Origin: Pseudomonas fluorescens
Lineage (GTDB): Bacteria > Pseudomonadota > Gammaproteobacteria > Pseudomonadales > Pseudomonadaceae
Length of the DNA stretch: 64,000 bases
Direction of reading: 5' to 3'
NCBI RefSeq assembly: GCF_902498065.1
Contig: NZ_CABVIR010000012.1
Span: 54,527-118,526 of the forward strand
Shown: positions 23,415 through 32,679 of the stretch, piece after piece
Layout: each line of letters begins with the position of its first letter
Position numbering within the stretch: position 1 is the stretch's first letter
Notes under the pieces: model-generated
Database searches by the model: none
The model's input: the letters and a program-made list of their open reading frames with translations, nothing else
What the model was told of the DNA's origin: nothing
Position numbers and translations under genes: made by a program

Positions 23415-25553
23415 TTAAGCCGGAATCGCCTTGGCCTTAGGCTCCCGATCCCACACCCGATGCTGCCCGATCGCGGCGAAAAACGGCTTGATCAACTTGG
23501 CATCCGTCCCCACGATCAACCCTGCATCAGCCTCCAGCTTCAGCACATCCAGCAACTGCTTCGCCTCGCCTTGCAGCGCGATTGCCTTCAAATGCTTGTA
23601 AGCCTCCAGCACGTAGTGCAGCGCCACGCCATCACCGCTCAACGCCTGGATGGATGCCGCGCCACCGGGCACGAACACCGCGTCGAATGCAATCGAAGGC
23701 AGCCCTTCCATCGAAGCATCCACGGGCAGTGACTTGCCGTCAGCGGTGGTCACCGGCGCCGAAGTCGGGCCAAGCAATTTGGCATGCGCGCCTTCTGCCA
23801 TCAGCGCTTTCTTCATGGCATCGATAGCTGCGCCATCAACTCCATTGGCCGCCAGAATCGCCACTTTTCGGGTTTTGATATCGCCCGGTAGCAAGTTCGC
23901 CTGGCTCAGCGCGGGTGAGCGATCCAGTGTGACTTTGCGCACTTCGACCGTCCCGGCTTTCGGAGCGGGCAAGCCGAGGTTTTGCGCCACGCGTTTGGCC
24001 AGTTCCAGATCGATATTGGCGAGGATCTCGTTCACTTCGCGCGCCCGGATATGCTCTCGCTCCACCTTGCCCAACTCAAAACTGTAAGCCGAGATGATGT
24101 GTTCCTGCTCGTGCTTGCTCATGCTGTGGAAAAACAGCCGCGCCTGAGAGAAGTGGTCGCTGAACGACTCGCTGCGCTGACGGATCTTGTTGGCGTCGAT
24201 GCGTTCCGGATAACTCTCGAAGCCGCCGTCCTGAGCGGCTGGCGGCGTCTCTTTCGGCCAGCCGCCATCAATGGAGTTGGGCTCGTAGGACGCACGACCC
24301 TTGTCGATGGTGGTGCGGTGCAACGCATCCCGCTGGCCGTTATGGAACGGCGCCACCGGACGGTTGATCGGGATCTCGTGAAAATTCGGCCCGCCGAGTC
24401 GGCTGATCTGCGTGTCGGTGTAGGAAAACAGCCGACCTTGCAGCAACGGATCGTTGGAAAAATCGATCCCCGGCACGATGTGTCCCGGGCAGAAGGCGAC
24501 TTGTTCGGTTTCGGCGAAGAAGTTGTCCGGGTTGCGGTTCAGCGTCATTTTGCCCAGCGGCGTGATCGGTACCAGTTCTTCCGGGATCAGTTTGGTCGGG
24601 TCGAGGATGTCGAAGTCGAAACTGTGTTCGTTTTCCTCTTCGATGATCTGCACGCCCAGCTCCCATTCCGGGTAATCGCCCATCTCGATGGACTCCCAGA
24701 GATCGCGCCGGTGATAGTCGGTGTCCTTGCCGGCGAGCTTCTGTGCTTCGTCCCACACCAGCGAACACGTGCCGGCAGTCGGGCGCCAATGGAATTTGAC
24801 GAAGCGCGATTTGCCCTCGGCGTTGATCAGCCGGAACGTGTGCACGCCAAAGCCCTGCATGCTGCGCAGGCTTTTCGGGATCGCCCGGTCGGACATTGCC
24901 CAGATCACCATGTGTGCCGACTCGGGCACCAGCGAGACAAAATCCCAGAAAGTGTCATGCGCCGAGCCGCCGGTAGGCATCTCGTTGTGTGGCTCGGGTT
25001 TTACCGCGTGAACGAAGTCAGGAAACTTGATTGCGTCCTGTATGAAAAATACCGGCATGTTGTTGCCCACCAGGTCGAAGTTGCCTTCGTCGGTGAAGAA
25101 CTTCACGGCGAAACCTCGTACGTCGCGCACGGTATCGCCTGACCCGCGTGGACCCTGAACGGTGGAAAAACGCACGAACACCGGGGTTTGCTTGCCCGGA
25201 TCCTGCAGGAAGCCAGCCTTGGTCAGCACTGAATGGTTTTCATAGCTCTGGAAGTAACCATGAGCGCCGGTGCCGCGGGCATGGACGATGCGCTCTGGAA
25301 TGCGCTCATGGTCAAAGTGCGTGATTTTTTCACGCATGATGAAGTCTTCCAGCAGCGACGGCCCGCGAGCGCCGACCTTCAACGTATTCTGGTTATCCGA
25401 CACCTTCACGCCCTGGTTGGTGCGCAAGGCCTGTTCGGTGGCGTCGGAGCGAAATTTTTCCAGGCTGTCGAGCTTGGTATTGGTGTTGCCGCGGTCCAGG
25501 GTATCGGTTCCGGCCAGAGCGCTTTTGGGGGCGGCAGGTTTTTTAGTACTCAT
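23415..25553 (-). CDS. katE: Large-subunit catalase (HPII type) KatE
   Basis: Decomposes hydrogen peroxide to water and oxygen. The 712-aa product is a clade-2 catalase: a heme domain with catalytic His in RIVHARGTGAHGYF, Asn in FDLVGNNMPVFF and proximal Tyr in GRLFSYTDTQ, plus a C-terminal flavodoxin/DJ-1-like domain (about 560-700, starting KTRKVAILAANGVDG). ATG 25553 (MSTKKPAAPKSA) is chosen; the open frame upstream lacks family similarity. HPII catalases are usually stationary-phase, RpoS-dependent enzymes. It is divergent from metN. Confidence 0.95.
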   Translation of the reverse strand: MSTKKPAAPKSALAGTDTLDRGNTNTKLDSLEKFRSDATEQALRTNQGVKVSDNQNTLKVGARGPSLLEDFIMREKITHFDHERIPERIVHARGTGAHGYFQSYENHSVLTKAGFLQDPGKQTPVFVRFSTVQGPRGSGDTVRDVRGFAVKFFTDEGNFDLVGNNMPVFFIQDAIKFPDFVHAVKPEPHNEMPTGGSAHDTFWDFVSLVPESAHMVIWAMSDRAIPKSLRSMQGFGVHTFRLINAEGKSRFVKFHWRPTAGTCSLVWDEAQKLAGKDTDYHRRDLWESIEMGDYPEWELGVQIIEEENEHSFDFDILDPTKLIPEELVPITPLGKMTLNRNPDNFFAETEQVAFCPGHIVPGIDFSNDPLLQGRLFSYTDTQISRLGGPNFHEIPINRPVAPFHNGQRDALHRTTIDKGRASYEPNSIDGGWPKETPPAAQDGGFESYPERIDANKIRQRSESFSDHFSQARLFFHSMSKHEQEHIISAYSFELGKVEREHIRAREVNEILANIDLELAKRVAQNLGLPAPKAGTVEVRKVTLDRSPALSQANLLPGDIKTRKVAILAANGVDGAAIDAMKKALMAEGAHAKLLGPTSAPVTTADGKSLPVDASMEGLPSIAFDAVFVPGGAASIQALSGDGVALHYVLEAYKHLKAIALQGEAKQLLDVLKLEADAGLIVGTDAKLIKPFFAAIGQHRVWDREPKAKAIPA

Positions 25554-25817
25554 CAGTCGTAGACTCCTCGTTGCGATTCCTGCCGTAGCCAGGAAGCTTA
25601 TGCAGGCCCCAGGCACGGCACCGGGGGCGTTTTCGAGTTGCCTTATTAATGACTGATGGGGTTTTTAGCCGTTCCTTTTTTCTGACCTTTGATCGCGTTA
25701 TTGCCAAATCGAAGGTTGAATGCGGAATAAATGCTAATAACCTCTATACGGACAGGCTAAAATGCGCGCCCGGCTAACCGCTGATCCTTTTTCAACGCGC
25801 CCCACAAGGTTCGCTAC

Positions 25818-26825
25818 GTGATCGAGTTTCAAAACGTCCACAAAACCTACCGCGTCGCCGGTAAGGATATTCCCGCCCTGCACCCGACCAGTCTGTCGAT
25901 TGAGAACGGTCAGGTCTTCGGCCTGATTGGTCATTCCGGTGCGGGAAAAAGTACCCTGCTGCGTCTGATCAATCGCCTGGAGAACGCCAGTGGCGGCAAG
26001 ATCATCGTCGACGGCGAAGAAGTCACGGCGCTGGACGCCAACGGCTTGCGACGCTTCCGTCAGCAGGTCGGGATGATTTTCCAGCATTTCAACCTGCTGG
26101 CATCCAAGACCGTGGCCGACAACGTCGCGTTGCCGCTGACCCTGGCGGGTGAACTGTCGCGCAGCGAGATCGACCAGCGTGTGGCCGAGTTGCTGGCGCG
26201 GGTAGGTCTGTCCGACCACGCCAAAAAGTACCCGGCGCAGTTGTCGGGTGGCCAGAAGCAACGCGTCGGCATCGCCCGCGCCCTGGCGACCAAGCCGAAA
26301 ATCCTGCTGTGCGATGAAGCCACCAGCGCCCTGGACCCGCAGACCACGGCGTCGGTCCTGCAATTGCTGGCCGAGATCAATCGCGAGTTGAAGCTGACCA
26401 TCGTCCTGATCACCCACGAGATGGATGTGATCCGTCGCGTCTGTGACCAGGTGGCCGTGATGGACGCTGGCGTGATCGTCGAGCAAGGTTCGGTCGCCGA
26501 GGTGTTCCTGCATCCCAAGCACCCGACTACCAAGCGTTTCGTGCAGGAAGACGAGCAGATCGACGACAGCGAACAGCGCGACGATTTTGCTCACGTGCCG
26601 GGCCGTATCGTGCGTCTGACCTTCCAGGGCGAAGCGACCTACGCGCCATTGCTGGGAACCGTCGCTCGGGAAACGGGCGTGGACTACAGCATCCTGGCCG
26701 GTCGTATCGACCGCATCAAAGACATTCCCTACGGGCAACTGACCCTGGCAGTCACCGGCGGCGACATGGAGGCGGCGTTTGCCCGCTTCACCGCGGCTGA
26801 TGTCCACATGGAGGTGCTGCGTTGA
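25818..26825 (+). CDS. metN: Methionine ABC transporter ATP-binding protein MetN
   Basis: ATPase for D/L-methionine import. The 335-aa product has Walker A GHSGAGKST, signature LSGGQKQRVGIARAL, Walker B ILLCDEATSALDP, and a C-terminal NIL regulatory domain (about 245-335), which in E. coli MetN binds methionine to inhibit transport. The start is GTG 25818 with AAGG upstream. The stop overlaps the metI ATG by one base. Order metN-metI-metQ is typical; PA5503-PA5505 correspond. Confidence 0.95.
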   Translation: MIEFQNVHKTYRVAGKDIPALHPTSLSIENGQVFGLIGHSGAGKSTLLRLINRLENASGGKIIVDGEEVTALDANGLRRFRQQVGMIFQHFNLLASKTVADNVALPLTLAGELSRSEIDQRVAELLARVGLSDHAKKYPAQLSGGQKQRVGIARALATKPKILLCDEATSALDPQTTASVLQLLAEINRELKLTIVLITHEMDVIRRVCDQVAVMDAGVIVEQGSVAEVFLHPKHPTTKRFVQEDEQIDDSEQRDDFAHVPGRIVRLTFQGEATYAPLLGTVARETGVDYSILAGRIDRIKDIPYGQLTLAVTGGDMEAAFARFTAADVHMEVLR

Positions 26826-27499
26826 TGGACGCCCTGACAAGTTTCTTCTCCAATATCGACTGGTTCGAAATCTGGCTGGCCACTGGCGACACCCTGCTGA
26901 TGCTCGGCGGTTCGCTGTTGTTCACCGTTTTGCTGGGCTTGCCGCTGGGCGTGCTGTTGTTTCTCTGCAGCCCGCGTCAGTTGCTGGAAGCCAAAGGCGT
27001 ATACGCGATGTTGTCGCTGGCGGTGAACATCCTGCGTTCATTGCCTTTCATCATTTTGCTGATTGTGATGATCCCGTTCACCGTGTTGATCACCGGCACT
27101 TCGCTGGGTGTCGCCGGTGCGATTCCGCCGTTGGTGGTCGGTGCCACGCCGTTCTTCGCGCGTCTGGTGGAAACCGCTTTGCGTGAAGTGGATCGCGGCA
27201 TCATCGAAGCGACCCAGGCCATGGGCGCGACGACACGTCAAATCATCACCAATGCCTTGCTGCCGGAAGCCCGTCCGGGCATCTTCGCGGCGATTACGGT
27301 GACAGCTATTACACTGGTGTCCTACACGGCGATGGCCGGTGTGGTCGGCGCGGGTGGTCTGGGTGACCTGGCGATCCGTTTCGGATACCAGCGCTTCCAG
27401 ACTGACGTGATGGTCGTCACGGTGGTGTTGCTGCTGGTGCTGGTTCAAGTGTTGCAAACCGTTGGCGACAAGTTGGTCGTACACTTTTCGCGCAAATAA
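26825..27499 (+). CDS. metI: Methionine ABC transporter permease MetI
   Basis: Inner-membrane permease of the methionine importer, 224 aa with five TM helices and the permease EAA-type loop (GIIEATQAMGATTRQIITNALLPEARPG spans it; key residues E-A-Gly). ATG 26825 shares its A with the metN stop (TGATG), so translation is probably coupled. A TTG one codon earlier is less likely. Confidence 0.95.
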   Translation: MDALTSFFSNIDWFEIWLATGDTLLMLGGSLLFTVLLGLPLGVLLFLCSPRQLLEAKGVYAMLSLAVNILRSLPFIILLIVMIPFTVLITGTSLGVAGAIPPLVVGATPFFARLVETALREVDRGIIEATQAMGATTRQIITNALLPEARPGIFAAITVTAITLVSYTAMAGVVGAGGLGDLAIRFGYQRFQTDVMVVTVVLLLVLVQVLQTVGDKLVVHFSRK

Positions 27500-27573
27500 T
27501 TTATGAGCAGGCCATTTGCTGGCGGGCGCCGCAAACAGGCGCCGCAAGCGGATATTCACAAGGAGTTAGCTGA

Positions 27574-28344
27574 ATGAAAAAACTACTCGTCGCGTTTGCT
27601 GCCGTTGCAGCCTTTTCCGCCCATGCCGACACCCTGACCGTCGCGGCCACCCCGGTCCCGCACGCAGAAATCCTCGAATTCGTGAAACCGGCCCTGGCCA
27701 AAGAAGGCGTGGACCTGAAGGTCAAAGTCTTCACCGACTACATTCAGCCGAACGTACAAGTGGCCGAGAAACGTCTGGACGCCAACTTCTTCCAGCACCA
27801 GCCGTACCTCGATGAGTTCAACAAGGCCAAGGGCACCCATCTGGTTTCCGTGGCCGGCGTGCACCTGGAACCGCTGGGTGCTTACTCCAGCAAATACAAA
27901 GCGCTGACCGAACTGCCGGGCGGCGCCAACGTGGTGATCCCGAACGACGCCACCAACGGCGGCCGTGCGCTGTTGCTGCTGGCCAAGGCTGGCCTGATCA
28001 AGTTGAAGGATTCGAACAACATCCTGTCGACCGTCAAGGACATCACCGAGAACACCAAAGACCTGAAAATCCGCGAACTGGAAGCCGCGACCATCCCGCG
28101 CGTGCTGACCCAGGTCGACCTCGCGCTGATCAACACCAACTACGCGCTGGAAGCCAAGCTCGATCCGGCCAAGGATGCGCTGGTGATCGAAGGCAGCGAC
28201 TCGCCGTACGTGAACATCCTCGTTGCCCGCCCGGACAACAAGGACAGCGAAGACATGAAGAAGCTGGTTGCCGCGCTGCACAGCCCGGAAGTGAAAGCCT
28301 TCATTCTCGAGAAGTACAAAGGCGCGGTCGTGCCGGCGTTCTGA
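27574..28344 (+). CDS. metQ: Methionine-binding protein MetQ (NlpA family)
   Basis: Periplasmic substrate-binding protein for MetNI. The 256-aa product shows NlpA-family motifs TVAATPVPHAEILEF, YIQPNVQVAEKRLDANFFQH and a C-terminal VNILVARPDNKD. The signal (MKKLLVAFAAVAAFSAHA) ends without the lipobox cysteine usual in MetQ/NlpA lipoproteins, so it is predicted soluble rather than lipid-anchored. It follows metI by 74 bp, with AAGGAGTTAGCTGA before ATG, and ends at a strong terminator. Confidence 0.94.
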   Translation: MKKLLVAFAAVAAFSAHADTLTVAATPVPHAEILEFVKPALAKEGVDLKVKVFTDYIQPNVQVAEKRLDANFFQHQPYLDEFNKAKGTHLVSVAGVHLEPLGAYSSKYKALTELPGGANVVIPNDATNGGRALLLLAKAGLIKLKDSNNILSTVKDITENTKDLKIRELEAATIPRVLTQVDLALINTNYALEAKLDPAKDALVIEGSDSPYVNILVARPDNKDSEDMKKLVAALHSPEVKAFILEKYKGAVVPAF

Positions 28345-28359
28345 TTTGAAGCTGTAACG

Positions 28360-28393
28360 AAAAATGGGGCGCATTCAATGCGCCCCATTTTTT
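28360..28393 (+). terminator. Rho-independent terminator of metNIQ
   Basis: An inverted repeat AAAATGGGGCGCATT with AATGCGCCCCATTTT forms a stem of 13 or more bp ending in six T's, 16 bp after the metQ stop. Confidence 0.9.
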
Positions 28394-28410
28394 ATGCCCG
28401 AAACACGGAC

Positions 28411-28482
28411 CTTGCAGGAGCCGGCTTGCTGGCGATGGCGTCCGTGAGATCGCCATCGCCGGCAAGCCGGGCTCCCACAGGG
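28411..28482. repeat. Inverted REP pair (BIME)
   Basis: 28411-28440 (GAGCCGGCTTGCTGGCGATGG core) and 28450-28482 are inverted copies. They lie between metQ and the convergent sco gene. Confidence 0.85.
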
Positions 28483-28493
28483 ATTCGCGTCGC

Positions 28494-29129
28494 TTATTTG
28501 CGTTTAAGCATCACCGGCAATTGCGCCACCAACTTTGCGTTGTTCAACGGTGCGCGAATAAACCCGCGCTGTGTGCCGTCCGGCCCGATCACCGCCAGGT
28601 TGCCACTGTGGTCAACCGTGTAATTCGGCTTGCTGGTGTCCGCCGGAATAAACGGAATGCTCACCGCGTTGGCCAGTTTCTGAATGTCTTCCACCGACGA
28701 CGCTGTCAGGCCCAGGAATTGCGGATCGAAATAGCCCAGGTATTGCTTGAGCTGCTTGGGCGTGTCGCGATTGGGATCGACGCTGACCAGAATGATCTGC
28801 AGTTTTTCCACAGCCTCAGGCGGCAATTCGCTCTTGATCTGCCGCAGTTGGGCGAGGGTGGTCGGGCAGATGTCCGGGCAGAAGGTGTAGCCGAAGAACA
28901 GCAGGCTCCATTTGTCTTTCAGCGCGTTGACGGCTACCGGTTTGCCGTCCTGATCGGTCATCGTCACGTCCGGCAGATTACGGCTTTGCGGCAACAGGAT
29001 GATCCCGGCGTCAATCAACGCGGTCGGGTCGCCCTGGCCTTTGCCGGACAGCACTTTGTTGATGGTCAGGCCCAGGACCAGCGCGATCAGGGCGACAAGG
29101 ATGAAGACGGTTTTCTGGGTTCGAGTCAT
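28494..29129 (-). CDS. SCO1/SenC copper chaperone for cytochrome oxidase
   Basis: Membrane-anchored, periplasm-facing thioredoxin-fold protein that delivers copper to the CuA site of subunit II. The 211-aa product has one N-terminal TM (about 7-26), copper ligands CPDIC in FGYTFCPDICPTT, and the distal His in YTVDHSGN. ATG 29129 (MTRTQKTVF) overlaps the cyoE stop (ATGA). A much longer open frame upstream has no homology and overlaps cyoE. Last gene of the aa3 oxidase cluster. Confidence 0.93.
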   Translation of the reverse strand: MTRTQKTVFILVALIALVLGLTINKVLSGKGQGDPTALIDAGIILLPQSRNLPDVTMTDQDGKPVAVNALKDKWSLLFFGYTFCPDICPTTLAQLRQIKSELPPEAVEKLQIILVSVDPNRDTPKQLKQYLGYFDPQFLGLTASSVEDIQKLANAVSIPFIPADTSKPNYTVDHSGNLAVIGPDGTQRGFIRAPLNNAKLVAQLPVMLKRK

Positions 29130-30025
29130 AGGTTCAACAGTAGGTAGTGGTCTACGAGCAGCGCGATAAACAGCAGGAACAAGTAGTAAATAGAGTACTT
29201 GAACGTGTTGATCGCTGCGTGCGGCCGAGTGCCACGGTACAGCACCACGGCCCATTGCAGAAACCTTGCGCCCAGTCCCAGCGCACAAATCAGGTAAAGC
29301 ATGCCGCTCATGTGGATCACGTACGGCATCAGGCTCACGGCCAGCAGTGCGAAGGTATAAAGCAGGATGTGAATCTTGGTGTAGTGCTCGCCGTGGGTCA
29401 CCGGCAGCATCGGAATGTCGGCCTTGGCGTATTCTTCTTTGCGGTGAATCGCCAGTGCCCAGAAGTGCGGCGGGGTCCAGGCGAAGATGATCAGCACCAG
29501 CAATAGTGGTTCGGCGCTGATGTGGCCGGTGGCCGCCGTCCAGCCGAGCAGGGGCGGGGCGGCACCGGCGAGGCCACCGATGACGATGTTCTGCGGCGTC
29601 GCGCGTTTGAGGAAACCGGTGTAGACCACCGCGTAACCGAGCAAGGAGGCGAGAGTCAGCCAAGCGGTCAGCGGGTTGGTGAACGCCAGCAGCAACGCCT
29701 GACCCAGCACCGCCAGCACCAAGGCGAACGTCAGTGCCGCCGTCGGTGAAACCCGGCCTTCGGCCAAGGGACGTTTATGGGTGCGCGCCATCACTGCGTC
29801 GATGCGCCGGTCCACCACATGATTCACCGCCGCCGCACCGCCAGCGCACAAGGCGATTCCCAGATTGCCGAACACCAGCACCGTCCACGGCACCCCGGCG
29901 CGGGTCGCGAGGAACATGCCGACCAGCGAGGTGATGAGCATCAGCACCACCACTTTCGGCTTGGTCAGCTCCAGGTAGTCACGCCAGATCGCCTGACTGG
30001 GACGTGCGCCGATCAGAGTCGCCAT
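29126..30025 (-). CDS. cyoE: Protoheme IX farnesyltransferase (heme O synthase)
   Basis: Adds the hydroxyethylfarnesyl group to heme B to form heme O, the precursor of heme A. The 299-aa product is an integral UbiA-family prenyltransferase with about nine TM helices. It has the two Asp-rich motifs, NHVVDRRIDAVMART and the second-loop region EYAKADIPMLPVTHGE, and LTKPKVVVLMLI at the N-terminus. It overlaps ctaA by 13 nt and sco by 4 nt, a tightly packed operon. Sometimes named ctaB. Confidence 0.95.
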   Translation of the reverse strand: MATLIGARPSQAIWRDYLELTKPKVVVLMLITSLVGMFLATRAGVPWTVLVFGNLGIALCAGGAAAVNHVVDRRIDAVMARTHKRPLAEGRVSPTAALTFALVLAVLGQALLLAFTNPLTAWLTLASLLGYAVVYTGFLKRATPQNIVIGGLAGAAPPLLGWTAATGHISAEPLLLVLIIFAWTPPHFWALAIHRKEEYAKADIPMLPVTHGEHYTKIHILLYTFALLAVSLMPYVIHMSGMLYLICALGLGARFLQWAVVLYRGTRPHAAINTFKYSIYYLFLLFIALLVDHYLLLNL

Positions 30026-31092
30026 GGCATCTCTCCTTTTATTGTTATGGGCCCGGCTGAATGTTTACGCGGGCTGAAGCGCCAGCGCGCAGGGGATTGC
30101 TGTTTGACCCGAACCAGACGGGTTCGCGCGTGGTAATTGACCAGCACCATCGTCAGCAACAGCGCGGCGCCGCCGGCGTTGTGGGCGACGGCCACCGGCA
30201 GCGGCAGGTGGAACAGCACGTTGCTGATGCCGAGGGTGATTTGGGCGGCGAGGGCGATCAGCACCAGCCCGGCGAGGCGGGTCATGCCGACGACTTTCAG
30301 TTGCCACGCCAGCCCGAGCAGTACCAGCGTCACCAGCAGCGCGCCGATGCGGTGAGTGACGTGAATCGCGGTGCGGGCATCGCTGTCCAGTTGTCCGCCG
30401 AGGTAATTGGGGCCGATGTGTTGGGTCAGGTGAAAACCGTTGGCGAAGTCCGCCGGTGGCAGCCATTGGCCGTGGCACGTCGGAAAGTCGATGCAGGCCA
30501 CGGCGGCGTAGTTGGAACTGACCCAGCCACCGAGGGCGATCTGCCCGATCACCAGCAGCAACCCGGCCGTGGCCCAATACTGCAAACGACGCGGTACGGT
30601 CAGCGCCGGCAGCACGCCGGACAGGCGCAAGGTCAGCAGAAACAACAGGCTCAGCGTGGCAAAACCCCCGAGCAAATGCCCCGTCACCACTTGCGGCCAG
30701 AGCTTGAGCGTCACCGTCCACATGCCGAAAGCCGCTTGGGCAATCACCACGGCCAGTAAAAACAATGGCAACTTCACCGGTTGCCCTGGATGACGCCGAT
30801 GAACCCAGGCGCGGCCGGCCAATACTGCAATCATCATCCCCAGCGCACCGGCGAAGTAGCGGTGGACCATCTCGTTCCAGCCCTTGTGGGCTTCCACCGG
30901 TGCATCAGGAAAATGCAGTTCGGCATGGGCCAGTTGGGCTTCGCTTTTCGGCACGCTGATAAAGCCATAGCAGCCCGGCCAGTCCGGACAGCCGAGGCCG
31001 GCGTGGGTCAGGCGGGTGTAGGCGCCGAGCAGCACCACAATCAGTGCCAGCAGGGTGGCAAACAGCGCGAGGCGAAATCCAGGTTTGGCCAT
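30013..31092 (-). CDS. ctaA: Heme A synthase (COX15/CtaA)
   Basis: Oxidises the C8 methyl of heme O to formyl, making heme A for the aa3 oxidase. The 359-aa product has eight TM helices with conserved histidines in EMVHRYFAGALG, VTGHLLGG, LTQHIGPNY/HVTHRIGALL and VAHNAGGA, and motif RLTHAGLGCPDWPGCYG, whose Cys pair is typical. ATG 31092; the 3' end runs into cyoE. Confidence 0.94.
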   Translation of the reverse strand: MAKPGFRLALFATLLALIVVLLGAYTRLTHAGLGCPDWPGCYGFISVPKSEAQLAHAELHFPDAPVEAHKGWNEMVHRYFAGALGMMIAVLAGRAWVHRRHPGQPVKLPLFLLAVVIAQAAFGMWTVTLKLWPQVVTGHLLGGFATLSLLFLLTLRLSGVLPALTVPRRLQYWATAGLLLVIGQIALGGWVSSNYAAVACIDFPTCHGQWLPPADFANGFHLTQHIGPNYLGGQLDSDARTAIHVTHRIGALLVTLVLLGLAWQLKVVGMTRLAGLVLIALAAQITLGISNVLFHLPLPVAVAHNAGGAALLLTMVLVNYHARTRLVRVKQQSPARWRFSPRKHSAGPITIKGEMPWRL

Positions 31093-31102
31093 GACGATGC
31101 CC

Positions 31103-31696
31103 TTATCCGATGTTCGACAGTTTCAGCAAATGGCGCAGGTCGTTGAGCAGATCCTTGCCCTTCACCGTCGGGTCGTAGCGCAGCACCAGATTGCCGTGCG
31201 GGTCGATGATCCACAGTTGCGGCACGGTTTTGTCGCCGGTGGTCTTACTGAAGGTGGTCAGGTCCATGGGAAAGCGCTGCAGTTGCGGGTATTCGCGGTT
31301 CAGCTTGGCTTCGTAGTCGCTGCTCAGCGGTTGTGCGGCGGCCAATGCATGACTGGCGCGAGAGGCATCGCGACCGAGGCCGATCTGGATTTGCCGCGCC
31401 AGATACACCAGTTGCTGGCAGTCCACCGAGCAATCTTTCGGCGCGGTGACCAGTATCTGCCAGCGTTGCTCTTGCGCCTGCACGCCGAGGTCGGCGCGGG
31501 TCTGGCCGTTGCCGATCAGTTCGCCGTGATAGCTGCGACCCTCCGGCACCCAGAACTGCAACTTGTACATGCCCGTGGCGAGGATCATCGGACCGATCAC
31601 CCCGAGCAGGATCAGCAACAACTGCAAGCGACCCTTGCGCCGGTTCGCCGGCGTTTTCGCCTCAGACATGCTGGGTGGATTCATGGCCGCTCCCAT
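31103..31696 (-). CDS. Membrane protein of the aa3 oxidase cluster
   Basis: A 197-aa product with one TM near the N-terminus (about 26-46, LLLILLGVIGPMILATGMY) and a periplasmic domain. The domain contains cysteines in APKDCSVDCQQLVY and QLWIIDPHGNLVLRYDP, which recalls the thioredoxin/SCO fold and suggests an accessory assembly factor. ATG 31696 is chosen because AAGGAG lies 7 nt upstream; it overlaps the surf1 3' end by 35 nt. PAO1 has an equivalent hypothetical in the same slot. Role in copper or thiol handling is inference. Confidence 0.75.
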   Translation of the reverse strand: MGAAMNPPSMSEAKTPANRRKGRLQLLLILLGVIGPMILATGMYKLQFWVPEGRSYHGELIGNGQTRADLGVQAQEQRWQILVTAPKDCSVDCQQLVYLARQIQIGLGRDASRASHALAAAQPLSSDYEAKLNREYPQLQRFPMDLTTFSKTTGDKTVPQLWIIDPHGNLVLRYDPTVKGKDLLNDLRHLLKLSNIG

Positions 31697-32402
31697 GGTG
31701 TTTCTCCTTTGCGTTGTGCCAGCCGAGGTAGATAAAAAGGCCAAGCAGGGCGATCGACATGGCGAACCACTGCACGGCATAAGCGATATGTTTTTCCGGC
31801 CCCATGGCCACCACCGGCCAATCGGCCTGGTAAGTCGCGGGTCCGGTTTCTGCGCGCAATTCGTAGGCAAAACCTTCACGGTCCAGCGCCTTCCAGAGCT
31901 TCGATGAATCGACGGCGGTGACTAATTCAGGCCAGGTGGTGGTGTTCGGATCAGCATGCAATTGAAAGGTCGCGCCGGGCGAAACGTAGACCCAGGCATC
32001 AAGACTCAGCGTTTGCGTCGGCGTGGTGAACTGCGGCGGTGTACGCCGGTCCGGCCACGGCAGCCAGCCGCGATTGACCAGCAGCCACAGCCCGGTGGCC
32101 TGATCCTGAAACGGTTGCAGCAGCTCGACGCCGACCTTGCCGTCACGCTGACGGTTATCCAGCAGCAGGCTGTGCGCGGCATCGAATCGGCCGTGCAGTC
32201 GGACGCGGCGGAACGCTGGGTCTTCGGTGTGTTGCAGCTCGGTGCTGGCCATCGGTTCGGCGGCACGGCGCTCGGCGTAGGTGTGCAGCAGCGCGCTTTT
32301 CTCCGCCCCCCGGTTCAGTTGCCAGAAGCCGAGAGACACCAGCAGCGGCAGCAGGAATGCGACCACCAGCGTCGGCACGACGCCCGGGCGAAAGCGCTTC
32401 AT
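31662..32402 (-). CDS. SURF1 family cytochrome oxidase assembly protein
   Basis: Inner-membrane factor for heme A insertion into subunit I. The 246-aa product has two TM helices, near the N-terminus (about 10-28) and C-terminus (about 215-233), flanking a periplasmic domain with GFWQLNRGAEK, NRGWLPWP and the C-terminal YAVQWFAM motif typical of SURF1. ATG 32402. It overlaps the next gene by 35 nt. Confidence 0.92.
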   Translation of the reverse strand: MKRFRPGVVPTLVVAFLLPLLVSLGFWQLNRGAEKSALLHTYAERRAAEPMASTELQHTEDPAFRRVRLHGRFDAAHSLLLDNRQRDGKVGVELLQPFQDQATGLWLLVNRGWLPWPDRRTPPQFTTPTQTLSLDAWVYVSPGATFQLHADPNTTTWPELVTAVDSSKLWKALDREGFAYELRAETGPATYQADWPVVAMGPEKHIAYAVQWFAMSIALLGLFIYLGWHNAKEKHHGSGHESTQHV

Positions 32403-32472
32403 GGCTTCGCCAGAAAGTCGGTCATCGCGATAGCTATACTCAAGTGCATCGCCTTACCCCCGGAGTCTCACC

Positions 32473-32676
32473 ATGCTCAAAGCAGCCATCGTCCTGATGC
32501 TGATTGCCACGGTTGTCAGCCTGTTCAGCGGCCTGTTTTTTCTGGTCAAGGACGACAGCAGCTCGAACCGCCTCGTCATTGCCTTGAGTGTTCGTGTTGC
32601 CCTGGCCGCCATTACCGTCGGCTTGATTGCCTGGGGTTTTTTCAGCGGCCAGCTGGTGTCGCATGTGCCCTGGTAA
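32473..32676 (+). CDS. Twin-transmembrane protein (DUF2909)
   Basis: A 67-aa protein with two hydrophobic helices (about 4-24 and 36-57) joined by a short polar loop (VKDDSSSNR), the DUF2909 pattern found in aa3 oxidase clusters. It is the only plus-strand gene among the oxidase genes, lying between surf1 and coxC and almost touching the coxC stop (3-bp gap). ATG 32473 is preceded by GGAGTCTCACC. Function is unknown; proximity suggests an oxidase-related role. Confidence 0.82.
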   Translation: MLKAAIVLMLIATVVSLFSGLFFLVKDDSSSNRLVIALSVRVALAAITVGLIAWGFFSGQLVSHVPW

Positions 32677-32679
32677 GCC

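Noticed and set aside
28494..29663. 389-aa version of the SCO gene
   Set aside because: The 178 extra N-terminal codons overlap cyoE out of frame; the SCO signal anchor begins at 29129.
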